A stretch of DNA of 64,000 nucleotides, from assembly GCA_016110215.1 (NCBI GenBank), contig JADWQD010000015.1, positions 434,001-498,000 of the forward strand, written 5' to 3'. The position numbers were made by a program, and so were the translations under genes. Source of the DNA: Capronia americana. Lineage: Eukaryota; Ascomycota; Eurotiomycetes; Chaetothyriales; Herpotrichiellaceae. The notes below the pieces were generated by a model. The model did no database searches, had not been told where the DNA came from, and worked only from the letters and a program-made list of their open reading frames with translations. Below are positions 22,596-33,083 of this stretch, piece by piece (positions within the stretch are counted from its first letter, which is position 1; each line of letters starts with the position of its first letter).

Positions 22596-23852
22596 TCAGG
22601 TCAGATGTGGCCAGTATGACCACCAATTTACAGTATCGAAAGCACCACCAGGCAAAGAGCGAAGGGACGCAAAGGCGAGACCAATCAAACTCAGACGCGC
22701 AAACAAGTACGCCATGGCTCCAACCAGGCCAGTGAAAATCTGGATGCCAGACACCCTTTGCCGCTCGTATGCCACCTTTCTCATTTTTTCCCGATTGATT
22801 CCCGGTAGGTATGCGAATAACAAATAGAACTTCCGGTTACTGGTGACCCAGAAAACGAACATCGATCCAGACATGGCTATACAACTCACTCTCCACCACC
22901 ATAGCTCAATCTTCGTGGGGAAGCTGAAGTTCCACGCGGAGAAGTGTGTGCCGGCGTATCCAACCCAGACGGAGAAAACAACGACCTGGTCCAATTTGGA
23001 GTACTTCAAGCCGAATACATCGTTCCGCATACGGTTTGCAGGGCCTTGGAATCTGTGCCTCGTAGGCCAATGCCGATTCTTCAGGATGATTTCAGAAGTG
23101 AAACTGGGGGTGTTCACTTTCTGGATAAAGTCCAGCGGGGTTTCTCGCCACGAGTACACTTTTGGGCTGATCCTTTCAAGCAGCTCTCCGGTGCTCATCG
23201 ATATCGGCAACTTTGTCGGTATTTCAATGTCGACGGGCTTGTGCCACCAAAGCACAAATGTAGCTAGTGATGGTATCATGAAGCCCAACGTCGCGATCTC
23301 CAAGGGCGTGACAGGGAGGTTTTGGGCTCCGCGCCCGGCAGACTGCACCGCGAGCCAGAAGATTTGGAGACATGCAAACATTTTGGCGAACTTGTCTGCT
23401 TTGCTGCGATCCCAGATTTCTCGATCCGTCAGCTCTGGACACGGCATGACATCCTTTGAAATGAGGTACTCGAGGTGTTTCGCGTTGATAGGGAAAGCTT
23501 TACTGTCGCGTGGGTGCAACCAAATACCGCCCATGTTCAAATAGAACCCTCGGGAAAGTGTCCAGGGACATTTGAGACGCTTCATCGCGCAGATAGAGTC
23601 TCGAGCTGCCACTCTTTGCACGAATGCGGTGGCCGTGACCACTTCGGGGACAACGATGGCCATGGTCATCCATTTTGCTTTGCGGAGCTTCAGCTGCCAG
23701 TCCTTTTCTCCCTCCGGTGGTAGATTAAGATGCAGAACCGTCCATGTGCACACGATGACCGCAAACAGACAACTCCACAAAATGTCGGCTGTGCCTCGCC
23801 CGTTTGGAGGATGAACCCAACCGCTGACGTGAATCGTGGCATTGCTCGCCAT
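22596..23852 (-). CDS. fungal multispan membrane protein of unknown function, 418 aa, single exon
   Basis: Intact frame from ATG at 23852 to a stop at 22596. It begins with GWVHPPNGRGTADILWSC and a first membrane span (LFAVIVCTWTVLHLNLP). More hydrophobic stretches follow, about 6-7 in all, including the segments around WMTMAIVVPEVVTATAF, LATFVLWW, FSVWVGYAGTHFSAWNF and VGAMAYLFARLSLIGLAFASL. The opening G-W-V-x-x-P-x-x-R-G-T-x-D-I-x-W pattern recurs in a large fungal family found in many ascomycete genomes; I know of no assigned biochemical function. No catalytic motif is visible. It is tail-to-tail with the ABHD12-like gene, so the two are unlikely to be co-transcribed. Confidence 0.8.
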   Translation of the reverse strand: MASNATIHVSGWVHPPNGRGTADILWSCLFAVIVCTWTVLHLNLPPEGEKDWQLKLRKAKWMTMAIVVPEVVTATAFVQRVAARDSICAMKRLKCPWTLSRGFYLNMGGIWLHPRDSKAFPINAKHLEYLISKDVMPCPELTDREIWDRSKADKFAKMFACLQIFWLAVQSAGRGAQNLPVTPLEIATLGFMIPSLATFVLWWHKPVDIEIPTKLPISMSTGELLERISPKVYSWRETPLDFIQKVNTPSFTSEIILKNRHWPTRHRFQGPANRMRNDVFGLKYSKLDQVVVFSVWVGYAGTHFSAWNFSFPTKIELWWWRVSCIAMSGSMFVFWVTSNRKFYLLFAYLPGINREKMRKVAYERQRVSGIQIFTGLVGAMAYLFARLSLIGLAFASLRSLPGGAFDTVNWWSYWPHLT

Positions 23853-24831
23853 TGCAAATCAAAGGATAACGAAACGCTGCAGATTGCTCTGTACAAAGTC
23901 GCAATGTTGTTGTTCAAAGTGGAAAACAAAAAGACATGGCTAGGACAGGTGAGTATTCTGGGCCATGCTCGGAATGTCCACTAAAGAAGTGGTAAAGGCT
24001 GCCGAGATGACGCCACGGTGCTTGCAGCCCAAGCCGTGATTCCAAGCGGATCGACAAGCGGTTCCCGCGATCCCGGCAGAAGATTAGAAAGGGTGCTGTG
24101 GTGATGCGGAAAGTGATCTTGAACATTTGCTAGTTTTGGCCGAAGGAGTTCAACAGGTTGCAAGGAACAGTTGGAAATGGACGACAGAGATTATATATCG
24201 GTTCGAATTGAGAGGTCCAAGCTTCAAGGAATCGAAAATCGCTGCTGCGCCGCTGTGATGGCAGGTAATTTTTGGTGGTACAACCAATATCGATGGTACT
24301 GACTCTGCTGAGACATGAGGCTGAGGGGATTCATACCTGACCCTGTTTCGACCAGGTGCGTTGCAGGCGCGGACTCGGGTGGGTACTTGCCCAGTAGCCC
24401 CCTCTTTCGTTAGACCCTATCGCCCATCAGCCTCATTGTCCGTAGCGCTTGCAGATGCAGTGTTCAATCCACATAGTGATCCGATAAGTTTGGCTGGATT
24501 TCGTCTTCATGAGATCAAGAAAATCCCCCGTATACTGTGCAGCAGTCTCAGTCGCGGACAATATATCATCCCGTCCGGACCGCCTGTGCAACCGAAGCTT
24601 ACTTCAACTTCCCCGTCTCCACATGCGCCGAAGAGGACAGAAACTCAGCGCGAAAGGCTGGTTATAGGGGAGATCGGCATTGGTGAGCGCTGAGCCGGAA
24701 GGTGCAGGCAGATTCCCTGCCGTCCGTCTGAAACAGATGCGTAGCTGGAAGGCAGGTTCAGCCGATAGCTGGGGCCAAGATTAGGAGCTCTACTTAGCCG
24801 AGGGGCTCCTTTGTGCCTGTGGTACAATTAA
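23853..24831. other. intergenic region upstream of the membrane protein gene
   Basis: About 980 bases, with no recognised gene on either strand. The minus-strand sequence past the second HET fragment was examined for a continuation of HET coding and none was seen. Confidence 0.4.
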
Positions 24832-25432
24832 CTAAGCCACCCAGAAAAACAAAGGTGCAAACCCTGGGATGCTGAGGTATTTCATTGCGGTTCGATAGGA
24901 ATATGAACATATCTGGTCGGCCCAAAATAAGACCTCGCTAGGCGTTGTTCGTAGAGCTCGTAGCACTGTCTCAAGGCTCGTTGTGATGCTTAGACTCTCG
25001 TTGTCTACGAAGATATCCCGGCGGCTTTGGGACTCGCTTTCAGGTTGGCCCCAATGGTATGAAATCGCATGGAATACGGGCAGGTTATCAATAGTGGCCT
25101 TGGTCAATTTAATCTCCACAGGCTCTGGCGATCCGGGAATTGCGGTGGGGGCAAGAAGGCTGAAGAATCGGATCTCTTTCGCAAGTAGTGGCACAGAGGC
25201 ATACGAAAATTGCTGCATGACTGGGACTTCCCCACGAGTTCCCCACGAGTGGGCTGTGAGAAGCTTGGGAAAGGCACAGAAGTTAAGACGCCGCCAGGGA
25301 GTTTGTGACCACGCGTAATATGGCCAGAGGGCTTCGTAGCATAGCTTCTTCAAACTTTCGGAATCTTTCACCAGGCACACACTTTCCCTTCGAGTTGACC
25401 AAGTAAGTCGTCTTCGATCCATGTCAAGAGGC
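24832..25432 (-). pseudogene. HET-domain gene fragment, C-terminal half missing
   Basis: Open from a possible ATG at 25432. The same frame is open further upstream to about 25540 without a Met. It reads a pre-HET region (CLVKDSESLKKLCYEALWP, then EIRFFSLLAP) and the first half of a HET domain: HAISYHWGQPES, IFVDNESLSITTSLETVLRAL and VLFWADQICS. In the family, WADQIC runs on into INQ. Here it turns into unrelated sequence, SYSYRTAMKYL, and stops at 24832. The rest of the domain is not seen downstream on the minus strand. The fragment is therefore broken in the middle of the HET signature. It could still make a truncated protein, but the conserved C-terminal part required in known HET proteins is absent. 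Confidence 0.7.
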
Positions 25433-25537
25433 AGTGTTATTCCGTCCCTCAACTTGGCGTTGCCCCAAAGACCTGCTTTCTTAGCGTCAGTCGTAAATTG
25501 AGGACTTGGATATGAGTTAATTTGTACTGGAAGGAGA

Positions 25538-26035
25538 TTAATTATCCAACTTTGAATTCTCGTCTGCCTTGTAGTGATAGTCTGTCAGTGCTGTTGTTCT
25601 TTCGAAGTTAGAGCAGTACCATTCTTCCACCTCTTCAATTAGTCCGGTAGATAGGTTTATGATGATGTCTACACAGCCGCGAAACCAGAATGGTTTGCCA
25701 GTCGCTTTGCTGCGTGGGAGGTCGTTCACGAATGTGCCTCTGTTCGTCGTGCGAATCGAGTACCGACATCTTCCACCGGGCAGCTCTTCATATGGCCATG
25801 AACTCTCGATTTCAATGACAAAGTCCGGGTGTGAAGTTCGCCAGATAGCCCAGTGCTCTTCGAGGGTTGATGGGCCAATGCGAATGATTTGAAATGCATG
25901 ATCCGTATACTTTGCTAAGGGGCTGTATAGAGCGGTCCATGCAGCAGGGTCGTTCCCGCTCCATGCTTCGATCCACCGATGAACAATGGACTGTCCAAGG
26001 GACGGGGTCACTGAACAACTATCAGCTCTTGACAT
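25538..26035 (-). CDS. SnoaL-like (NTF2-fold) small protein, 165 aa
   Basis: Single exon from ATG at 26035. The pattern IVHRWIEAWSGNDPAAWTAL, then LAKYTDHAF, then EEHWAIWRTSHPDFVIEI is typical of SnoaL-like polyketide cyclase/nuclear transport factor 2-like proteins: an N-terminal helix with W-x-x-A-W, then D-H. The C-terminal strand part reads FWFRGCVDIIINLSTGLIEEVEEWYCSNF. Such proteins range from cyclases to binding proteins of unknown ligand, and the substrate cannot be told here. It has no signal peptide. It lies just upstream, on the same strand, of the HET fragment; no functional link is implied. Confidence 0.8.
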   Translation of the reverse strand: MSRADSCSVTPSLGQSIVHRWIEAWSGNDPAAWTALYSPLAKYTDHAFQIIRIGPSTLEEHWAIWRTSHPDFVIEIESSWPYEELPGGRCRYSIRTTNRGTFVNDLPRSKATGKPFWFRGCVDIIINLSTGLIEEVEEWYCSNFERTTALTDYHYKADENSKLDN

Positions 26036-26963
26036 GGGATTGTTCCATTCGACGGGATAAACTTACATTGAGACATTTTTGTGATGCTATCGCTGGGCGA
26101 CAATATCTAGTATGTTCGCAGAGAGTGGATATAGGGAGTTTTCGACGCCTGGGAAAGTAAATAGGACGTTCAAGAATAACAGGTAATGGAGAGAACGGAA
26201 AGAAATATCCATCTCGTTCAAGCACACGCCGCCTTCTCCTCTAAGGTGGTAATATGACGTCTCGGGGTTTAGTAAACATGTGTGGTATTGCTGACGCTTT
26301 CGGGCCCCCGACCCCTTGGGTCATCTTGCCTATGCGTATACAGTAGCAACTGCCGACAGCAACTGCCTCTACAGCGCCGCCGCAGAAGAATCAACACAGT
26401 ACCGTGTAGCCATGATTTCCCAGAAATACGGCCCTAGAGCTGTCCTGGCGCCAATAGCCGAATACGCAGGTAAAGAACATAAGTTATTGACGCTTGTGGA
26501 TAACTTACCTCAGTTGAACAATCAAGACCGGGGTTGTTACAACCTCGGACCCGTATCAGGGTGCCTAAACACACTTACGGCTCTGCTTAGAGCTGGTTAG
26601 GGAATGCCGTACGGCTCGCCAAGGTAACCTCAACACAGGGTTGTGTTGGATACCGGGCTCTACCACACTCGTTCCTAAATAAGGTGAGCACCGTACCGAC
26701 TCACCATCTCGTAGCTTGCAAAGTCTCCGCTCCGATTCATAATGCGGGTGAATTGGACCAGACATGCTGTGGCTCGAGCGGAACGAAGGAAAGAGCGGCG
26801 ACGCGGACGTGGCGGCAGCGAGCATAGGAGTTGGCTTGTCGGGTCTTTGACGCAATTGCCATCGTCGTCAATTCAATCGAATCGGAGCCAAGGTATATGA
26901 CAAATGAAGGGCGTCCCCTGGACTTGAAAATCGTCTATTCTTCGTTGTTGTACATTTCAGCGT
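26036..26963. other. intergenic region
   Basis: About 930 bases with no gene recognised; short frames show no family motif. It contains the promoter of the SnoaL-like gene and the 3' flank of the glucosidase II gene. Confidence 0.4.
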
Positions 26964-29900
26964 CTACAATTCTGTCTTGGCCGCCGACTCTGACGGTTGA
27001 GGGAAGGAGATACTCCAGTCGACACCAACAGGTGTTGCGGGATTCCTTACCACCGCCCACGCAGCCTTTCCAGCAGCTGGGGCGTGGTAGATCAGCTCGA
27101 CTTGTCTGCTTCCCCGGACACCGTCCTCTGTCATGGTGACTTCTCCTCCTGACGACCAAGCAGCAGGAGCGTTGACGATGATGATCTTCTCAACCTTCAC
27201 GTCCTTCACTGTCTTGAGGTAGGCGATTGTCTTCGTTCCCTTGATGCCAATATCCGTACTCTTTAGCTCACCATTCTCAAATGAGAAGTTCCTATGAATG
27301 TACGCCCCAAGCTGGTGATCAAAGGTCTCTCCGTCATCCATATAGAGCGTTCCTGATGCCTTTTCTCCCTTCTTATCGAGAACAACGACAAGCGTGTAGG
27401 GATCCCATTTCATCAACCCCGAGCTTTTTCTGGGGCGATCCCTCCTCGGGAAAATGTGGCCACCCTGCATGAACAGTGGGATTTTGTCAAGTGGCGCAGA
27501 AACAGTATGCGTTCGTTGCGCACTGCCTGAGTAGACGGTGTAATCGAAGTAGTCGTAATAGTTTTCGTCGTCTGCAAGGTATACGTCGACGCTCTTGCCG
27601 CCCTCCTGCGTGACAGGTTTCACAAGTAGACCTGTGGAGCCGAGATACATCTGATCATCGATCGTGAAGCCTCTCTCATCTCCTGGATGGACGAAATACT
27701 GAGATCGGACAATGGGATATCCTTCCGAGGCGGCTTCATGGAATGCAGTATACCACGCCGGAAGCAGCGAATAGCGGAGTCGCAGCGCTTGAGTCATGAT
27801 ACCGGTATACGGCTCCCCTAGCATGTACGGTTCGCGCCTCCTCGTGTCAATATGCGCATGGCCACGCATGAACGGGTAAAAAGCCCCAACTTGATACCAT
27901 CTTGTCTGGAGTTCTTTGCTTGGGTTGCCGAAAAACCCGCCTATATCAGCACCAGCGAAGGGGAAGCCGCTGACACCTTGGTTCAGGATCATGGGAATTG
28001 AAGCGGCGAGGTGTTCCCAGTTTGCTTGGTTGTCGCCCGTCCACATTGCGGCGGAGCGTTGGGAGCCAGCGTAGAATGAGCGCGTAAGCACGAATGGTCT
28101 GCGTGGCGTTTCGCCCTTTTTGCGCTCGAGGAGGGCGTGATATGTCGCGTTGTGGAAGGTCATGCCATTGAGATTATGCACGTCTCTATGCTCCCAGTTT
28201 CCGTGATGGATATTGTCACGTGGCATCGTGATTTCAGGCCCATTGAACACGGATGGCTCGTTCATGTCGTTCCACAGCCATACGTTGGACTGGGTGCCTT
28301 TGAAGCGGTCGTACGTGAAGAGGGTTTTCCACCAGCTTCGAGCGGCCGGGTTGAAGGCGTCGATCCAGGAGGATGATCCCGGCCAGCACCATCCCTCGAA
28401 AATGTTGTTGTCTTTGTTTTTGACGGCGAGGTCTTTGCTTTTCAGTTCTTCGACAACGTGATAGCCTTCCTTGTTTTTGATGTGCGGGTCGATAATGACT
28501 ACGAGTTTTCGATCAGTCTCATCGAGTTGTTTCTCCATGGATATCGGATCCGGAAAGTTCAGAGGGTCCCATGTGAAATATGCTTTCTCGTTGGTGTATT
28601 CAATGTCCAGCCAGATGACGTCGTAGGGGATGTTGAATTTATCGAATTTGCGGTCCACATCTTTGACGTCTTCGTCGCTGACGTAGTTCCAGCGGCATTG
28701 GTGGTAAGCGATGGCGAAGGAGGCGGGCATTGCAGTGTAACCAGTCAGTTCGCCATAGGATTTAGACAATTCTTTCGGGGTTGAGCCGAGCATGACGAAA
28801 ACATCAAGAAGGCCGCTTTCCGACATCCAATGTGTATGAGTGTCGACAATTCCGCCGGTCAAGCCGAGGGTGAGCGGGTTGGTATCATGCTTCGACTTTT
28901 TGATGTCCACCCAAGTCTCGGCGGCATTCAACCAGAACACTCCAACGGTGGAATCTTTCTTGTGTGCTTGCATGAAGGGGATTGATCCATACAAAGTCAT
29001 AGGACTGTCGAGTTCGTATTCGAAAATGTCGCTGTTGTACATCCGATATGGTTGGTCATAGTTGCCGTCGCCGCCACGAGTCTCCTTGAGTGACAGAGGT
29101 CCAGCATGCTCTGCAAGTCCATAGACGTGACCATAGCCTGGAAAGCTGATGTCCAGCGCCACGCTCTCTGGGCCCTTGGGTTTGGAGTCGGTGTTGCCGC
29201 CGAAGCTCTCCTCCCACCAAGTGCTCTCGTCCTCCGTTGGCTCAGCCGGTTCTGGATCCGTGCTGTTCTCGTCCCTCGGTGGCTTGTCAATTTTCGATCG
29301 CCAATGTTCAATGTTAAGGAATCCTTGTCCATTGAATACAACCTGCTTTTCTTCACCTGTCCAGAATTCCACACCAAATGGGGCGTGTCGAATCGTTGCC
29401 TTAAACTGACCCTCTGGGCCCCACGTTATCTCTGTGACGTCCTTTCTTCTCATATATGCCGCCTTTTGAGGCTGGAGTCCAGCTCCAGTCAATGCCCAAG
29501 CCCCGGCTTCATTGTATCTTTCTTTTCTCGCAGCACTGCCATGTCGCAGCTCAATATCGCCTTTCTTCCTCCTTTCCTCGTCGATGATGATCCGAACATT
29601 GCCGCGGTCAAGGAAGGTCATGGTCAGAGGTAGTTTGACGGTGTCACCTCCATTGAGGGATTTGATGATGGAGGCGTCCAACCGGCCATCCTTATACTTG
29701 AGGGATGCGGCGTCGAGCTGATACGGAGACGAGTCGGAGTTTCCCCTCTGGAGCATAGTATCTGCTAAAGCTCTATTTCTCTTGCAAAAGCCCGACTGAT
29801 CGCACCGTTTGAAGTCGTGGTGCTTGACCATGACTGTGAATGGTCAGCGAATGACACCTCGAATAACATCCATTGTGTTGCTCACCTGCTGGAGTAACGA

Positions 29901-29970
29901 AGAACAACACCAACAAGACTAAAGAAAAGGACAGCTGCCATGACGATGGCCGCCTCGATGAGCGAGTCAT
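26964..29970 (-). CDS. gls2: glucosidase II alpha subunit (GH31), ER glycoprotein processing
   Basis: Exon 1 from ATG at 29970 encodes a signal peptide (hydrophobic LSFSLVLLVLFFVTPA). An in-frame ATG at 29991 is an alternative start. After an intron (gtgagc...cacag, about 29883-29832) the long exon starts VMVKHHDFKRCDQSGFCKRN, the N-terminal mark of this subunit. GH31 features are WLDIEYTNEKAYFTWD, the nucleophile segment VWLWNDMNEPSVF (about residue 550), GADIGGFFGNP and WYQVGAFYPFMRGHAH. Total length is about 984 residues, normal for the family. In the ER lumen, with a beta subunit, it trims the two inner glucoses from N-glycans in the calnexin cycle. The C-terminus lacks an HDEL signal, as expected, because retention is through the beta subunit. 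Confidence 0.97.
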
Positions 29971-30325
29971 CCTTGCGTCGTCGACTTCCAAAATTGCTGC
30001 CTATACAACGGCAGGAGAGTCGCGAAGCAATTGTGAAATCAACCTCAGCCACTAGTGAAAGATGTCCTGTTGACCCCAAGTTTCAGGCGATATGTGCCTG
30101 AAGATGGCTAGCTCCCCCTGAGTTCCCTCTCACTAAGCGGGTCCCTGCATTGGAGCCAGCTCAGTCGTTGCCCCTCCAAACTCATTCACTATGATGCTCC
30201 CCCACTTTAACAAAATATTTTATGCCTTCGCTTTCGCCTTAATTGCAACCTGTCTTCTTCCTTTGGCCAAAGACACCACCAGATCTGAGAGCGTATTAAG
30301 AGCTGAGTCAATCCAATCCAGCAAC
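29971..30325. promoter_or_regulatory. short bidirectional promoter between glucosidase II and NDK genes
   Basis: About 355 bases separate the two divergent start codons, so both promoters must lie here or overlap the leaders. The stretch from 30191 is also an in-frame open extension of the NDK gene. I saw no certain TATA box. Confidence 0.6.
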
Positions 30326-31053
30326 ATGTCTAACGAACAAACGTAAGTTCCAGCACATGTTTACGGTTTCTCTCAATCAGGTCACTAACGCACTGTTTAC
30401 AGTTTCATTGCTGTTAAGCCAGATGGCGTCCAGGTACTATCCCTCACACCGGAACCGTTCGACCCAGACCTAACATACTGTGCAGCGGGGCCTTGTTGGC
30501 GACATCATCAGCCGCTTCGAGAAGAGAGGGTGAGCTTGACTCAATTGCAAAAACAAGGGATTCATACTAAGAGGCGGTGAAGGTACAAGTTGGTTGCCAT
30601 CAAGATGACTTCCCCAGGCAAGGAGCATCTTGAGAAGCACTACGAGGATCTGAAAGACAAGCCCTTCTTCAAGGGTCTTGTTACCTGTATGGGAAGCATC
30701 CATCCATATTTGAATTGGAGCTAACGGGACCTTTCAGACATGCTGAGCGGTCCAATCGTTGCCATGGTCTGGGAAGGCCGCGATGCCACCAAGACCGGTC
30801 GTGGTAAGTCACGGTCATTACTTTACTGGTCAAGACGTCGCTAATTGACTGATAGCCATCCTCGGCGCCACCAACCCTCTCGCATCCGCCCCCGGTACCA
30901 TCCGCGGTGACTATGCCATTGACGTCGGTCGCAATGTCTGCCACGGCTCTGATGGCGTTGAAAGTGCCAAGAAGGAGATTGCTCTGTGGTTCACCCCCCA
31001 GGAGATTCAGAGCTGGAAGTCTGCTCAGCATGACTGGATCTACGAGAAATAAG
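30326..31053 (+). CDS. ndk1: nucleoside diphosphate kinase
   Basis: Exon 1 is MSNEQ plus part of a Thr codon (30326-30342). Four further introns give TFIAVKPDGVQ, RGLVGDIISRFEKRG, YKLVAIKMTSPGKEHLEKHY, then LSGPIVAMVWEGRDA, and AILGATNPLASAPGTIRGDY. The active site is in GRNVCHGSDGVESAKKEI, whose His carries the phosphate. It ends QHDWIYEK, TAA at 31051. It is about 153 residues, as usual. The enzyme moves gamma-phosphate between nucleoside triphosphates and diphosphates, mainly in the cytosol as a hexamer. The homologue in Aspergillus nidulans is SwoH. Upstream, the frame stays open for 45 codons back to ATG at 30191 and could add a hydrophobic leader; the cytosolic start at 30326 fits the family best. 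Confidence 0.95.
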
Positions 31054-31281
31054 TGGATCACACCCAACACGAAGCAGAGCTGGATCTGGCATCTCTGGCA
31101 GTATCAGCTATGATCATGGACATGACCGAGACGGGTAACAGGCAGACTCACAAATGAAGAAGAATAGCAGAAACAAGCATACCTGTGATCAATGCCCAGT
31201 CGCGTGCTACGGTCAGCGAAAAGGCCATGACTGGGCTCCTCCTTGGTCCCTCGTGCTGCCGATGAGCTGCACCCCATCTTC
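31054..31281. terminator. shared convergent 3' region
   Basis: Only about 230 bases lie between the stop codons of the NDK gene and the minus-strand FLILHELTA gene. Transcript 3' ends of both must lie here or overlap. No fixed polyadenylation motif was singled out. Confidence 0.4.
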
Positions 31282-31947
31282 TCACTTCGGAGGACGACGC
31301 TTGGTCCATCGAATGACAGTTCTTGTGGCGTTTCTGGCTGGAATTACGGCAACTCGCGCAAACCAAGGCGCTCCCCAGACACTAACGAAGATGCGCGCAG
31401 GCAGCAACACCTTCACGATAGCATATGCCGTGGCCAGCTCAACCACCCATCTCGTCGCGCCTTCTCCCCGATCAAACCACTTGGAAGCGGCGTTCTGTTT
31501 CTCAATGTCTGTGGCATTCCCTTCCCTTGTCTCATCTTCTACCTTAGTCTCTTCCTTCTCGGTAATCCATCCTTTCCTGCGGAAGTAGCGGCCAAACTTC
31601 TCGACGCCGGCTGAAATCCAGGCTCCTTCCGCAAAGTAGGGCGGTAGCCAATGCCAGTAGTGGAAGGCTCCGGCGAGGCCAAATAATGGAATGACGGCGG
31701 TCAACTCGTGGAGAAGAAAGAATGCCGCCACATGTGAGAAGGGGGCCTGTCGGAGGCCAGTGACTGCAGGGCGGAGGAAACGAGGAGTGTGATCGACAAA
31801 GCGATCGAATCGACTCAGAACCGCGGCTTGCCCATCTGAATTGGGTGCTTGTGACGGAGGTTCAGATTTGGCGTTTGAGCGCCAGCGTCTTGTCGAATGA
31901 GACTTGTTCCATGGACGGATAGCCCTAAGAAGTGAGCGCCGCATCAT
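31282..31947 (-). CDS. FLILHELTA-family protein (PF10306 type), probable mitochondrial membrane protein
   Basis: Single exon, 221 residues, from ATG at 31947. The N-terminus MMRRSLLRAIRPWNKSHSTR is rich in Arg and Ser without acidic residues, typical of a mitochondrial presequence. The family hallmark AFFLLHELTAVIPLFGLAGA is present, followed by FHYWHWLPPYF and then GVEKFGRYFRRKGWI. A second hydrophobic segment lies in ATAYAIVKVLLPARIFVSVW. The middle part (about 50 residues, Glu/Lys/Thr-rich) is variable. The family is conserved in fungi; the yeast relative is, to my knowledge, a mitochondrial protein (Mrx11) linked to mitochondrial gene expression. Exact function unknown. Confidence 0.85.
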   Translation of the reverse strand: MMRRSLLRAIRPWNKSHSTRRWRSNAKSEPPSQAPNSDGQAAVLSRFDRFVDHTPRFLRPAVTGLRQAPFSHVAAFFLLHELTAVIPLFGLAGAFHYWHWLPPYFAEGAWISAGVEKFGRYFRRKGWITEKEETKVEDETREGNATDIEKQNAASKWFDRGEGATRWVVELATAYAIVKVLLPARIFVSVWGAPWFARVAVIPARNATRTVIRWTKRRPPK

Positions 31948-33083
31948 AATCGGAAGTTCACAGCATCTTGGGCTTGTCGATGGGTACGAAGTACAAAGGC
32001 AAAACTACCCCGAACTCACCCCCGTTTGGGACGAAGGTGGTGCCGCCCTGTGCTCAACCGCGTTTCGTCTGGTTCTGGTGTGCTGCTGGGCACCAAGTGG
32101 TCTCTAAACCATTGACTAGCGACGCCGGTTCGGGCGCCGACCCGACCTCGGCCTTTGTCCAATAGAATCTGAGATCATATCTTAAAGCAGCGCTATCGAG
32201 CCTCTTCGAGCCTTCTCTTCGAGCCTGGCCAGATCGGTCAGTGCTGAGGAAAGACCTGGAAATTGGGCTGCTGCAGGTATTCGTACTAGTTTATCGAAAT
32301 GGTTGGCAACAGCGAGCAGATGCGAGGTATTCTCGGTCTGAGAACAAGGACCCTCGCTGCTTTCGTCTAGTCTGATACTTCTGGGATCTCTTGAGGCCCA
32401 CGGAGGCTGTCGTCCTTCCACTCCTCCTGGCCGCGATGCTCAACAAGTAGGATATTCGCACCGTAATTCGTCTAATGTCTACCCTCTTCTACTACCGTTC
32501 GTTCCCTCGAAGTTATATTCTCTTCCCGGCATGGCTGCTCATCACACCTGCGCCGATCGAGGTTGGATCTTTGTCACACCAGCCTACCGCCTAATTCCCG
32601 AAGCGACGGGTGCACGCTTTGGTTGAAGATGCAATCGACGCGTATCAGTGAGCTTGGAACTCTCTACCCAGTCATTCCGACATGGAACTCGGTCCAGTAG
32701 TGCGGGCTGGGTCGAGTGCGTGGTTCTGTGACCTTGACACGTCGCCAGAGCATCGGCGATGCACTAAGAAATTTGTACCACGTTCGGGTCGGGTTAATTA
32801 GCAGATCGCCGCAGGAGGTGCTCAGAGGACATCGCCTCGTTTGACTTCCAAACATGGGGTATCGCATCAGGACGAGAAGATTAGTGGAATAGTTGGGACC
32901 ACTATTGTGGCTCAACCAGGTGCTGATATCATGGTCGCACACATGAGCAGCGTCAGGCGACAGGCCGAGAAGGAGGTATATAAAGGAGAGAAGAGTGGCG
33001 ACTTTCTCTGGTGCAAATTTTTCTCCTGCTTGGGTGGTCTGGATAAGGCACCGCCTGTGGTGTACTGGCGACGACCAAGTGTC
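31948..33083. other. 1.1-kb intergenic region with one decayed hydrolase fragment
   Basis: Contains the alpha/beta-hydrolase relic described at 32495-32650. The remainder shows no gene. Confidence 0.45.
32495..32650 (+). pseudogene. relic of an alpha/beta hydrolase-3 (esterase/lipase) gene
   Basis: Three frames in succession keep family pieces in the right order. First comes RSYILFPAWLLI, then (shifted frame) RGWIFVTPAYRLIPEATG, then (shifted again) HALVEDAIDAYQ followed by gtgagc, a donor-like sequence. The middle piece is the conserved core around the Y-R-L-x-P-E-x-x-G motif of alpha/beta-hydrolase fold-3 enzymes. With two frameshifts in about 150 bases and no HGGG or nucleophile motif nearby, this is a decayed gene fragment. 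Confidence 0.72.

Noticed and set aside
24181..24230. GGTTCGAATTG resembling a tRNA B box
   Set aside because: It does not match GGTTCGANNCC, and no A box or cloverleaf could be placed around it.
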